64,000 nucleotides of DNA from Verrucomicrobiia bacterium (GTDB taxonomy: Bacteria; Verrucomicrobiota; Verrucomicrobiia; Limisphaerales; JADLHS01). Location: the NCBI GenBank assembly GCA_023953615.1, contig JAMLJH010000002.1:708592-772591 (forward strand). The letters run 5' to 3'. Made by a program: the position numbers and the translations under genes. Under the pieces are notes generated by a model. That model was not told the DNA's origin, searched no databases, and worked only from the letters and a program-made list of their open reading frames with translations. Every line of letters begins with the position of its first letter. Position 1 is the stretch's first letter. Below, piece by piece: positions 32,649 to 41,477 of the stretch.

Positions 32649-35600
32649 TTACGATGATGGTGCGGTGAGGTGAGCGGCGATGCCCGTGAGCGGAGTTTTC
32701 CGAACAAGCATTCCATCTTTGATGAGAGTTTTGATTTGCACTTCCCGCTTCTGGCCGTCGCCTTTGCTTTCAAGGCGAACTTTGTCTGGCGTTCCGAGGT
32801 CGAGAGTGAGCGTGGCCTTTGCGGAGAACAATCGCCAGATACCTTTGTAGCGACCAGTTGGCACTTGAATGATTTGCCCATTTCGCAACACGCGCGGCAT
32901 CTTTCCGTTGTTCGCTTTTCTCAACGCCTTTAGCCGCATCCAAACTTTGTGGAAGGGAACGATGGTTGGCTGTGGTTCAAGAGCTATGCCAAAGTTATCA
33001 GGAAGAACCAAAACACCTTTATTCACAGAAAGTTTTCCGGGTTCGAGGCCGAGCAGTTTTCCAACTTTTTCCTCGGTGCGTTTCAGGGGACGTGAACCGT
33101 CTGCTTGGCGGATGCGTTGTTGGATTATGGCTCGTCCTTCTTTGACCTCCAAAACGCGCCAAATATTTTGTTCTGCACGTAGACCATCCATGCGAGCTGG
33201 CACATGTTGCACCACCCGTTTTTCAGCGAGCCGTTGTCGAAGTTGTTCTTTCAGGCGATCGTCAAGGTCCCGCATTTCAAAGCGGTTATCCTTGTTGAAT
33301 TCAAATACTCTCAAGGCAGTCAGTTGCTTTTTCTCCATTTCATTCGGGTTGCGCTTTACGATCAGTTGCCAGACTTGGCCGTTGTTCGGAATGAAATGTG
33401 AGGTTAATCCCAGCACACAAGCATCCAAGGCGTGATGCAGGTGGGTGATATTACGAATCTCAGTTTTGGTTTTGACGTTCCCTTCTTCACCGAGGACTTG
33501 CGGATTGGCGAGGCTTAAACAGCTGAGAATTTTCCATGCCTTTCGGACCGCGCCAGTGACTGAGCCAGGGAGGGAGACCACATCGTTTTGATTCAGATGC
33601 GGCAGAACCTTGCGCAGCACTTGTGCCCCGAGGCGGACCAACTGTGAAGTTTGGGTGAGGTCTCGCGGAACGAATTCCTTTTCCACGTATTTGGGGAGCA
33701 GCATCAGCTCCTTGCGTCGCTTCTTTCGCTTCTTATCGTCGCCGTGACCTCTGTAGCTTTCCAAACCTTCGATGAATTGCTTGTAGCGCGCCAGACTCAT
33801 GATGGAAAGGTTGGGCAGATCGGGCACGCTTTTGCCTTGTTCTTGTGCGACAAACTCCCAAGCCGTGCGGTTGCCTTTCCATTTATTAATGGCACCAAAA
33901 GTTATTACCAGCGAATCGAGTGAATCTGAAGGTCGTTGGGAGCGCGGGACGATATGGTCTTTGTCCACATAGCGGCTGACCAGTTGCTTGGGTTCGTAGA
34001 GTTGTCCGGTGTACGGGCATCTCCAACCCAAGTCTTCAGCGACACGCGCTTTACGGATAAGGCCGGCGGTGATCGGGATGCGGAGGCCCTCTGCGGCGAA
34101 CGCCTTTTCCAGTTTGTCAGATACGGCATGATGATTTGCGATGCGCAATCCCAAATCCTGCGCCTTCTCCTTGGCTGTTTTGCCGGACATTTCGCGCAAG
34201 TCTCGATTCACCTCGATGGTGGCTTTGCCAATGCGTTCTCGGTCACCGCCGGCGTATTCCTTGACGATATCGCCAACCAACCGCTCCAGAATCAGCAGCC
34301 GGTGGCGGACCAAGTGGTTGTTGGTCTGATCGGCAATCGCCCGCTCTTGTTGCTGCTTGCGGATTGCTTCACTCAGAAAGAGGCAGTTACCTTTTTCCTT
34401 GGGGTGCTTGCCCGCGAGAACCTCCTCATAGGCTTGCTTGAGCAGGTCTCGCGCAAATGCAGCGCGGCCATCAAGCTTGAGTGGTTTCGGGGGAAAAGGT
34501 CGTTTTAACAATTCTTCGAGTGTAATGTGTTTGTCCTTCTTTTTGGTTTTAGTGTTGCGTGTGTCGAGTTGGTTTTGCAATTCCGCATCAAATGCGTGTA
34601 CGTTGCCAAGAGGCTCCAGCTGTGATCGGATTTGTTCGAGAGTGAAGACTTTGCCGCACCGCCATTGGCCGCGAAGTCGTTTTTGTAAGCGTTCGGGTAG
34701 TAATGTCCAGAACGGTGCAAGCTCATCGGAGCAAACCAGCTTTTGCACCGGATCAAGCAGCAAAGCTTCCTTCGCATCCGGGTGCATGAACATCGTGTCA
34801 AGATTGTCTCTTATGGCACCGGTTGTAGAACGGACGGCTTCGGTGAACTCTTTGACCGTCATCCCGCCAACAGCACGCATCTTCTTATCAAGCTCCACAC
34901 GCTCCGCTGGTTTTAGTGCTGACAACTTTTGTTCGCCAAAACGGGCGACCTGCACATTAGCCAGCTGCATCGCCCACCGGAAATTAAGGAACTCCGGGCA
35001 ATTCCGGGAGGGCACTTTTTGGCCGCTGATTGGGCAGGTGGAAATGATGCGGTTGTCAAAGCGCGGAACAAGCTGGCCGAAAAGCAGTCCACCTTTATAT
35101 CGCTTGGGCAGTTTCAAGCCGGGGCAGGGAATGGCTTGCCATGCGAGCTCGTCATTATTGACTTTGCCGAGTAGGGCCCGTTCAAAGTTTGCGTCAACCT
35201 TGAGTAGCTTGCCAAAATGCGCGCGCAAGACTTGACGGACTTCGGCTTCGACAACTTCACGTGGAAAAGCGGCGTTCAAACCTTTGAATCGCTTCCTTGA
35301 CGCTTTGGCTGTTCCCCTCGGATCAAGACCCAGTTCCTTACAGAAGGTTTCTGCCATGCTTTTCGTGTTGTGTTTTCCCATCAGTGATCGTGCGTTCGCC
35401 TCCTTTTCGGAATCCTCAGCTTGCGCCTCGGCTTCGACAGCGCTCCAACGACGATTACCATCGTAACCGCGATTATGCGCGTACCAGCGAAGAACGTCCC
35501 ATAGCTCTGGCCAAGCAAGCAACTCTCCGCCTGTCAAAACGCGTGCGGCCAGAAGCCATGGCCAGGCACATCCAGGTTTGTCGAGTTCGGCTTCAGTCAA

Positions 35601-35885
35601 AACACCGAGCTTTGCCAATAGCACCTTCAACCGCGCGATCCGTTGGCGCGTGGAACGGATGTGTCGTCGCTGCCGCCGATACGCACGTCGCGCACTGGCC
35701 AGACAATCATCGGCGCGAAATGTTACCGCGCCACACCCGAGCAGATTTATAGAAAGGTCCCGCCTAGACTTTCCGTTGGTCGTTTGCAAAACAGCCCAAC
35801 CGATGGAGCTGTGGCCCACGTCAAAGGCGATCTGCAAATCCGGGGCGGATGTTGCTCCAGGACTGGATTCTTGCTTGCTGTTCAT
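32649..35885 (-). CDS. cas9: CRISPR-associated endonuclease Cas9, type II-C
   Basis: A 1078-residue, mid-sized Cas9, in the size class of II-C enzymes. All nuclease residues are present: RuvC-I Asp22 (IAFDVGHSSIGWAVL), RuvC-II Glu558 (ATIEVNRDLREMSG), HNH His644 and Asn667 (VDKDHIVPRSQ; AINKWKGNRTAWEF), and RuvC-III His818 and Asp821 (LHHALDACVLGL). The Arg-rich bridge helix (SARRAYRRQRRHIRSTRQR) follows RuvC-I at about residue 63. Start taken as ATG 35885; an in-frame TTG at 35897 would add four residues, and neither has a clear Shine-Dalgarno. The operon is cas9-cas1-cas2 without csn2 or cas4, which defines II-C by gene content. Base composition looks lower in GC than the flanking genes by eye. 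Its promoter must lie inside the tracrRNA sequence. Confidence 0.98.
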   Translation of the reverse strand: MNSKQESSPGATSAPDLQIAFDVGHSSIGWAVLQTTNGKSRRDLSINLLGCGAVTFRADDCLASARRAYRRQRRHIRSTRQRIARLKVLLAKLGVLTEAELDKPGCAWPWLLAARVLTGGELLAWPELWDVLRWYAHNRGYDGNRRWSAVEAEAQAEDSEKEANARSLMGKHNTKSMAETFCKELGLDPRGTAKASRKRFKGLNAAFPREVVEAEVRQVLRAHFGKLLKVDANFERALLGKVNNDELAWQAIPCPGLKLPKRYKGGLLFGQLVPRFDNRIISTCPISGQKVPSRNCPEFLNFRWAMQLANVQVARFGEQKLSALKPAERVELDKKMRAVGGMTVKEFTEAVRSTTGAIRDNLDTMFMHPDAKEALLLDPVQKLVCSDELAPFWTLLPERLQKRLRGQWRCGKVFTLEQIRSQLEPLGNVHAFDAELQNQLDTRNTKTKKKDKHITLEELLKRPFPPKPLKLDGRAAFARDLLKQAYEEVLAGKHPKEKGNCLFLSEAIRKQQQERAIADQTNNHLVRHRLLILERLVGDIVKEYAGGDRERIGKATIEVNRDLREMSGKTAKEKAQDLGLRIANHHAVSDKLEKAFAAEGLRIPITAGLIRKARVAEDLGWRCPYTGQLYEPKQLVSRYVDKDHIVPRSQRPSDSLDSLVITFGAINKWKGNRTAWEFVAQEQGKSVPDLPNLSIMSLARYKQFIEGLESYRGHGDDKKRKKRRKELMLLPKYVEKEFVPRDLTQTSQLVRLGAQVLRKVLPHLNQNDVVSLPGSVTGAVRKAWKILSCLSLANPQVLGEEGNVKTKTEIRNITHLHHALDACVLGLTSHFIPNNGQVWQLIVKRNPNEMEKKQLTALRVFEFNKDNRFEMRDLDDRLKEQLRQRLAEKRVVQHVPARMDGLRAEQNIWRVLEVKEGRAIIQQRIRQADGSRPLKRTEEKVGKLLGLEPGKLSVNKGVLVLPDNFGIALEPQPTIVPFHKVWMRLKALRKANNGKMPRVLRNGQIIQVPTGRYKGIWRLFSAKATLTLDLGTPDKVRLESKGDGQKREVQIKTLIKDGMLVRKTPLTGIAAHLTAPSS

Positions 35886-35910
35886 GATTGGATTCAATTA
35901 AATTGACCAT

Positions 35911-36056
35911 GTCTTAATTGGAATCAAGACAAAGTTAGATAACGCAGACCGTTTCCTGAACTGACAGGTTTATCTGCCCGCCATGCGGGTTCACACCGGT
36001 AACAAAAAGCGTTTCTTAAAACAGCCCGGCGTAGATTTTCTGTGCCGGGCTGTTTT
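35911..36056 (+). ncRNA. Predicted tracrRNA of the type II-C system
   Basis: The anti-repeat at 35918-35935 (TTGGAATCAAGACAAAGT) pairs with the first 18 bases of the CRISPR repeat: 16 Watson-Crick pairs, one G-U and one C-A mismatch. It is followed by TTAGATAACGCAGACCGTTT, much like the nexus start of known tracrRNAs (AGTTAAAATAAGGCTAGTCC in S. pyogenes). Possible stems follow: AGATAA (35937-35942) with TTATCT (35970-35975), enclosing CCTG/CAGG (35955-35968), then CCCGC-CAT-GCGGG (35977-35989). A rho-independent terminator ends the RNA. The 5' end is an estimate; a weak promoter (TTGCTG 35875, TTAAAT 35898) would start near 35910. The RNA reads away from cas9, head to head and partly antisense to the cas9 leader. 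Confidence 0.88.
36018..36056 (+). terminator. Rho-independent terminator of the tracrRNA
   Basis: Perfect 13-bp stem AAAACAGCCCGGC (36018-36030) / GCCGGGCTGTTTT (36044-36056) with a 13-nt loop; the right arm supplies the U-run. It defines the 3' end of the tracrRNA at about 36056. Confidence 0.92.
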
Positions 36057-36354
36057 GTGTGGCAACAGCAACTCTTGATTCTTTAACTAATTTTTCAGCG
36101 CGCGGTTCATATCACAATCAGCTTTGAGTTCATAAGCTACTCTTGGTTGCCCAGCGGAAGCCAGTCAGATTTATACGCCGTAAAAAGGCTCGGTCACTCG
36201 GCTATTCGGATGGTTGAGTTCAGACGGTAATCGCGGTAGTCAAACGGGGTTGATGGCGTGTCGTGGTTGCCATTGGAGTTGGCAGCGGTTTATTTCACGA
36301 CTCTATTTATCTTGTTTCCCGGTTTTCGTAGTCCAATTTAATCCACGGAGATCA
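36057..36354. other. Intergenic stretch with no recognised gene
   Basis: Between the tracrRNA terminator and the NnrS-like gene. I see no convincing coding frame, repeat or hairpin. The open frame of the next gene extends back to 36214, but that part looks non-coding. The promoter of the NnrS-like gene must lie here. Confidence 0.5.
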
Positions 36355-37506
36355 GTGGCATCCATTCATACAATCAAACCGCGCAGCCGTCTGGGACGGG
36401 TGGCGCTATTGCTGTTGGCCATCAGTTGCCTGGTTTCGGGCATCTGGGGCGGCTTGTTGCGGGTGCCGCTGGGATTGCCCCTGCCGGTGGAGCACGCCAA
36501 CTGGATCAGTTTCCACGGCGCGTTGATGGTCTGTGGATTCCTCGGCACGGTCATCAGTCTGGAGCGGGCCGTGGGGCTGCGCGCGCTTTGGACTTTTCTC
36601 GCGCCGCTGTGCGCGGGCGCGGGCGGCGTAGTCATCGCCTTCGGCGTTTTGTCGCCCTGGCCGCGCTGGTTGCTGACGGCGGGGAGCCTGGTTTACGTGG
36701 CGGTGACGCTGCGTATCGTGCAGATCCAACCGAACTTGTCCAACTCGGTCATGATTGTGGGTGCGGCGGCGTGGACGGTAGGGAATGCGCTGTGGGCTTT
36801 GGGTTACGCCATTCCACAGATCGTGCTTTGGTGGCTGGCGTTTCTGCTTCTGGTGATCGTGGCCGAGCGACTCGAATTGACCCGGTTTCAAAAACCTTCG
36901 CCACTTTCCAAACCGTGGCTGGTCATCACCCTGGTTCTGCTCGGGCTGGGGTTGGTCATGGTTGGAATTCAGCCCCGGATGGGCGGCGCGCTGACGGGGG
37001 CGGCTTTGTTGGTGATGGCCGGCTGGTTGCTGCGCTTTGATCTGGCCTGGCGCACGATCCGGCATCCGGGTCTGCCGCGGTTCATGGCGATCTGCCTGTT
37101 GAGCGGTCACGCGTGGCTCACTTTGACGGGAATTTTGATCACGCTCAAATGGCCTCAAAGCAGCGGCATCACCTACGACGCGACGTTGCACTCGTTTTTT
37201 CTCGGATTCGTCTTTTCGATGATCTTCGGTCATGCGCCGGTGATTTTTCCAGCGGTGCTGGGATTGCCGGTGCAATATCGGTGGACGGCGTATCTTCCGC
37301 TGGTGGCGTTACACCTCTCGTTGGGATTGCGACTGCTGGGCGATCTGTTGGGGCAGGCCGATTGGCGCGGTTGGGGCGCGACGGGCAATGCCATCGCCGT
37401 CGCCTTGTTTCTGTTGAACATGGCTTTGGGGTTCGTGTTGGCAGGTTACGCGAGTTTGCAGGCGAAGCGGAAAAAGCGTCGTCAAACCAAGGTCACGGTC
37501 GGCTGA
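36355..37506 (+). CDS. Polytopic membrane protein, NnrS-like (tentative)
   Basis: A 383-residue protein of about 12 hydrophobic helices. The start is the GTG at 36355, which has GGAG four bases upstream. Histidines sit near helix ends, as in the heme/copper-binding NnrS family: SFHGALMVCGFLGTVISLER, SGHAWLTLTG, LHSFFLGFVFSMIFGHAPVI. NnrS-type proteins are linked to nitric-oxide stress, but similarity here is by pattern only and the protein could belong to a related uncharacterised family. It stands alone on the plus strand between the CRISPR locus and the convergent protease pair. Confidence 0.75.
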   Translation: MASIHTIKPRSRLGRVALLLLAISCLVSGIWGGLLRVPLGLPLPVEHANWISFHGALMVCGFLGTVISLERAVGLRALWTFLAPLCAGAGGVVIAFGVLSPWPRWLLTAGSLVYVAVTLRIVQIQPNLSNSVMIVGAAAWTVGNALWALGYAIPQIVLWWLAFLLLVIVAERLELTRFQKPSPLSKPWLVITLVLLGLGLVMVGIQPRMGGALTGAALLVMAGWLLRFDLAWRTIRHPGLPRFMAICLLSGHAWLTLTGILITLKWPQSSGITYDATLHSFFLGFVFSMIFGHAPVIFPAVLGLPVQYRWTAYLPLVALHLSLGLRLLGDLLGQADWRGWGATGNAIAVALFLLNMALGFVLAGYASLQAKRKKRRQTKVTVG

Positions 37507-37571
37507 TCCGGAATTCTGCCGAAGAACTGCGGAAGAACACCCCAGCGGTCCGTCGTGGCAACAACTGGCCT

Positions 37572-39038
37572 TTAATTCGTCGGGGTGATCTGCGCCGCCG
37601 CGGAGATGCCGAAGTTTTCCAGGATGCGGGCGGTGGCGGCGCGTTCACTGTCGCCGGCGGCGATGACCAGACGCTGCACGGTTTCGTTGGGCGCAAAATC
37701 TATGATGTGAAATCCACCTTCGGGATTTTTAAGCGCCTGCTGAACCGCGCTTAAATCATTGACGGTCTGCCCGTTGATTTTGGCCACGACCAGCCCGCGA
37801 TATTCCTGGTAGCCGATGTTGAAGCGATCCGGCAGCACTTGCGAAAGGATCACCAGCGAAGGCCGATCTTTGGTGGCCTCGTCTTCGCGATAGTAATTGA
37901 GCCGGAAGAGCGCGTTGCGGGCGCGTTCGCTGCCCCAGCGTTGCAGGTAGGGAACGGTCAGCGGCTGAAACACCAGTCCGCCCGTAATCAGGTAGTCGGC
38001 GGGTTGATCAAACACTCCGGCGGGCACCAGCGAGTTGGTGAAATCGTACCGGGGCAGCCGATAGATAATCTCGTGAATCTGACCCGCGCGCCAGATTTTC
38101 ATGGTGACGTCGTCGCCGGCCCAGCGATTGCGCGTGGCCAGATTTTCCAACATCAACAAACCGAAATCCGGATCGAGATAGTCGCCCTGCATATCAATCT
38201 CGAACTTGTCAATTTGAAGAATGATGTCCCGGGGTTGGAGCACGTTCGGCAGGCCGTCCAAACGCGGCGCGACTTCAATCACCAGCACGCCACGCGGGGC
38301 GCCGGGCAGGTTCAGATTGGCGAGGGAGGCGGTATTTTCGGCGGGTTGCCAATAGAAATGAAAATACCCGAGCCGCGGCGCCTGCGTGTCGGCGTGAGCG
38401 GTGACGATCATGCGGAGAAAAGCGCCGGGAATAATTTTGCAATTGCGTCCGGACTGTTCGATCACGAGTCCCACGAGGCGGGAACCGGAAACCACCGGTT
38501 CGCCCGCTCCGGCGCCTTGAATCTCCGAACTGGCTTCGAGGAACGCTTGATTGATGTCGCTCAATTGACCTTTGCGCACCGCGAACTGGGTGAACTCGGC
38601 CTGGCGCGATTCCAATTTGCCCTCGCGCCAGCGGAGGATTTGCAGGCCATCCTTTTTGAATGACGGTTTGGTTTGAATCGTGACGGGTTTCAGTCCCGAC
38701 CAGAAGTCCGTCGCCGCCGTGGTGAGGACCGCGAGGTTCGCGTAATAATCCACCCAGACCACTGTGGCGTTGGCCCAGGCGCCGCGGCCGCCGGCCTGGA
38801 CGCGGATCAGCGTGTGGTCCGACAACTTTTCCGCCGTGGTCAGAATTTGGTTTTTGCCGACGACAACCCCGGTTTTGTCCACGGTCTCGCTGCGGCGAAT
38901 CCACGGCTGGTAATAGTCATAGGCGTTGCGTGAAACTTCAATCCGCACCACGGATTTTTCCCAACCGCGACGAGATTCCGCCGCGGGACCAAGCGCGGGC
39001 AGCAGTAGCAGCAGCGCGAGCGACAAAGCAAATTTCAT
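37572..39038 (-). CDS. DegP-like pseudoprotease with PDZ-like domain, catalytic residues lost
   Basis: A 488-residue secreted protein (signal MKFALSLALLLLLPALG) that is a paralogue of the gene just upstream. It keeps the trypsin-like beta-barrel layout and C-terminal PDZ-type segments (GVLVIEVAPRLDGLPNVLQPRDIILQ, split as seen), but the catalytic His position reads TTAEKL instead of TNAHVV, and the nucleophile loop reads GAGEPVVSG instead of NPGNSGGPV. It should therefore be inactive as a protease and may act as a regulatory or structural partner. The ATG overlaps the stop of the active paralogue by 4 nt, so the two are produced together, possibly as a hetero-oligomer in the periplasm (inference). 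Confidence 0.85.
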   Translation of the reverse strand: MKFALSLALLLLLPALGPAAESRRGWEKSVVRIEVSRNAYDYYQPWIRRSETVDKTGVVVGKNQILTTAEKLSDHTLIRVQAGGRGAWANATVVWVDYYANLAVLTTAATDFWSGLKPVTIQTKPSFKKDGLQILRWREGKLESRQAEFTQFAVRKGQLSDINQAFLEASSEIQGAGAGEPVVSGSRLVGLVIEQSGRNCKIIPGAFLRMIVTAHADTQAPRLGYFHFYWQPAENTASLANLNLPGAPRGVLVIEVAPRLDGLPNVLQPRDIILQIDKFEIDMQGDYLDPDFGLLMLENLATRNRWAGDDVTMKIWRAGQIHEIIYRLPRYDFTNSLVPAGVFDQPADYLITGGLVFQPLTVPYLQRWGSERARNALFRLNYYREDEATKDRPSLVILSQVLPDRFNIGYQEYRGLVVAKINGQTVNDLSAVQQALKNPEGGFHIIDFAPNETVQRLVIAAGDSERAATARILENFGISAAAQITPTN

Positions 39039-40486
39039 AAGTTACGATCTTGCGGAACGCCGTAGGTTTTCAGGATCTGCGCGCTGGCTTGCGCGGCGTT
39101 GGTGTGATTCAGCGTTTCAAAAGTGCCGTGTTTGCCCAGCTCGATCACGTCGTAGGTCTGCGTGCTGGATTCAAACGCGCGCACCACGTCCTCCAGTTGT
39201 TCGATGGCGATTCCATTGATGCGGTTGACCAGGGTGGCGTCGCGCGTCAGGAAGGTGGCGTTTACCGGATCATTCAGAATGTTGCTTAACACCACCGGTT
39301 CCTTGAGGGCGGTGTCCGGATTTTCCCGGGCGTGATAGAACAATTCGTAGTTCAAATCGCTCAGTCCGCTCCGCGTGCCGCTGCGATCCGCGTCGCGCAG
39401 GTAATCCAACGACAGCGGCGTGAAGACGAGTCCGCCGAAAATGTAATAACGCGGGCGCACGTCGAATTGGTTGCCCTGGGTTTGATCGTCCTGGGATGCT
39501 TCAACCTTCAAGTTCACCGTTTGCGCCTGGCCCTCGCGCCAGATTTCCACCGGCAACCGGTCCCCGCTTTGGTGGAGTTGAAACGCAACCGCACCGGAAA
39601 CGCGATTGCCTTGATACAGAATCGTACCGTCGTTGGCGACCGGGTATTGGTCCACCCGCAGCACGACATCATCGAACCGCAGCACTTCGCTCGCGGGCGA
39701 TTGCGGACGAATCACATCCACCCGCGCGCCGCTGTTGTTATCCGGCAACCGCAGTTTGGCGCGGTACGCGGGATTTTGAAGCGTGACCAGATTGGCGCCC
39801 GCCATGGGCACCCGGTCGTACGTTCCGTCTTCAATGTCCTTGAGGAAGCGATTGACGATGGGCGGTGGAATGAAGAAGCCGGTATTCTCCAAACCTTGAA
39901 TCCCTTGAAAAGCGACGCCGACCACGCGCTCATCTTGAATCACCGGGCCGCCACTGTTGCCAGGGTTGATGGCCGCGTCGGTCTGCGCGCTCAACAATCG
40001 GCGGTTGCCGATGTGCGAGTAGATGTTCATTTCGATGCGGGAAACCACGCCGCGCGTGTAGGAGATTTCCCGTCCGCCCGCCGGATAACCGTAAGTGATC
40101 ACCGTGGAGCGAACCTCGGGCAGTTCGCCAAAATCCAGCGCCGGCACTTCATCGAAGAAACTCTCGTCTTCCACCTTGAGCACGGCCAGATCGCAATCGT
40201 GACCGATGAATTCGACCTTGGCGAGGTAGGGCCGGGGATCTTGATACTTCCGCACAATGATTTGCCGGCTCCAACTGACCACGTGCGCGTTGGTCATGAT
40301 GCGTTTGCCTTTGATGGCGAAGCCCGAACCGCTCGCGCTCTGGACTGGATCGTAACGCCAAGGGGCCGTCCAATCCGGTTTTTGCATGAAGATATAAATC
40401 TGGACGACGGAGCGCTCGGGTTCGATGGCGGGGACGCGCGCCACGCCAAACCACAGGACCGCCGCGATGAAAATTAGCCGCAACAC
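39035..40486 (-). CDS. DegP/HtrA-like serine protease
   Basis: A 483-residue secreted serine protease with a signal peptide (MLRLIFIAAVLWFGVARVPA). The catalytic triad is visible: His in MTNAHVVSW, Asp in HDCDLAVLKV and Ser in NPGNSGGPVIQD. The C-terminal half contains PDZ-like modules (GARVDVIRPQSPASEVLRFD; VVLRVDQYPVANDG). HtrA-type proteases degrade or refold misfolded periplasmic proteins. The architecture resembles Deg proteases with a distal degenerate PDZ. Its TGA shares 4 nt with the ATG of the inactive paralogue. Confidence 0.92.
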   Translation of the reverse strand: MLRLIFIAAVLWFGVARVPAIEPERSVVQIYIFMQKPDWTAPWRYDPVQSASGSGFAIKGKRIMTNAHVVSWSRQIIVRKYQDPRPYLAKVEFIGHDCDLAVLKVEDESFFDEVPALDFGELPEVRSTVITYGYPAGGREISYTRGVVSRIEMNIYSHIGNRRLLSAQTDAAINPGNSGGPVIQDERVVGVAFQGIQGLENTGFFIPPPIVNRFLKDIEDGTYDRVPMAGANLVTLQNPAYRAKLRLPDNNSGARVDVIRPQSPASEVLRFDDVVLRVDQYPVANDGTILYQGNRVSGAVAFQLHQSGDRLPVEIWREGQAQTVNLKVEASQDDQTQGNQFDVRPRYYIFGGLVFTPLSLDYLRDADRSGTRSGLSDLNYELFYHARENPDTALKEPVVLSNILNDPVNATFLTRDATLVNRINGIAIEQLEDVVRAFESSTQTYDVIELGKHGTFETLNHTNAAQASAQILKTYGVPQDRNL

Positions 40487-40673
40487 GCGCGCAAAGTGCG
40501 GACATTCCGTCCCGCGGTCAAGGCATTAGCGGATGGAGCGGAAGCAGCTGCACGCGAGGTGGTGCTGGTGATTTGGTGGTTTGGCGTGGGCGTTACCGAC
40601 AAGTGATGAAATTACCGAGGAGTGGTCTGGAATCTTGCGTTTAAGCGACTCCAGTCGGAAACTGCCAGCCGGT

Positions 40674-41477
40674 ATGCAGCTGCGACTTTATGACGCTCAC
40701 AACCATTTGCAGGATGATCGCTTTGCAGGGCGATCGGAGGAGTTGATCGCAGCCTGTCGGGAGATTGGCGTGGCGCGACTGGTGGTGAACGGCACGGGCG
40801 AGGCGGATTGGCCGCGCGTTTTGGCGCTGGCTCGCGCTTATCCCGAAGTGCTCCCGAGTTTGGGGTATCATCCATGGTTCTTGGCGGGGCGAACTACGGA
40901 GTGGTTGAAACATTTGACCGCATTACTGGATCAGACCCCGCAGGCGGTTGTGGGCGAAATCGGGTTGGATCGTTGGAAGCCGGATTTGTCCTACGCGGAT
41001 CAGGAAGCGGTATTTATCGCGCAACTGCGGCTGGCGGCGGAGCGTAATCTGCCGGTCAGCATTCATTGTCTGCGCGCCTGGAGGCGTTTGGTGGAAATCA
41101 TGGCGGCGGAAAACCGTCCGGCGCGTGGTTTTCTACTGCACAGCTATGGCGGGCCGGTGGAATTAGTTTCCCGCTTGGTCCACTTGGGCGCGTATTTTTC
41201 GTTGTCAGGCTATTTCATGCACGAACGCAAAAAGAATCAGTGGCATACCTTTCAGCAGATACCAGCGGAACGGTTGCTGATTGAGACCGATGCACCCGAT
41301 CAAATGTTGCCGTTGGGGCAGGGGATGGTTTGGAAGGCCCTGGACCAAGATCATTCCGTCAATCATCCTGCCAATCTTAAACTCGTCTATGAATTTGCCG
41401 CCCGGTTGCGGGAGTTGCCGCTTCCGGAATTGACCCGTCAAGTTGAAGAAAATTTTCTGCGCCTGTTCGGTGCGTGA
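40674..41477 (+). CDS. TatD-family metal-dependent hydrolase (DNase)
   Basis: A 267-residue TIM-barrel hydrolase from the ATG at 40674 (MQLRLYDAHNHLQDDRF); the frame is open upstream to 40581 without similarity. Metal ligands are present: HxH in YDAHNHL, Glu in VVGEIGLDRW, His in PVSIHCLRAW, His in FLLHSYGG and Asp in LLIETDAPDQM. TatD proteins are cytoplasmic 3'-5' exonucleases/AP endonucleases involved in DNA repair and turnover. It is the only plus-strand gene between the protease pair and the AT-rich gap; no close partner. Confidence 0.93.
   Translation: MQLRLYDAHNHLQDDRFAGRSEELIAACREIGVARLVVNGTGEADWPRVLALARAYPEVLPSLGYHPWFLAGRTTEWLKHLTALLDQTPQAVVGEIGLDRWKPDLSYADQEAVFIAQLRLAAERNLPVSIHCLRAWRRLVEIMAAENRPARGFLLHSYGGPVELVSRLVHLGAYFSLSGYFMHERKKNQWHTFQQIPAERLLIETDAPDQMLPLGQGMVWKALDQDHSVNHPANLKLVYEFAARLRELPLPELTRQVEENFLRLFGA

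Noticed and set aside
35281..36354. A csn2, cas4 or additional cas gene next to cas9
   Set aside because: None is present on either side; the flanks encode an unrelated membrane protein and a secreted BNR protein, which supports II-C.
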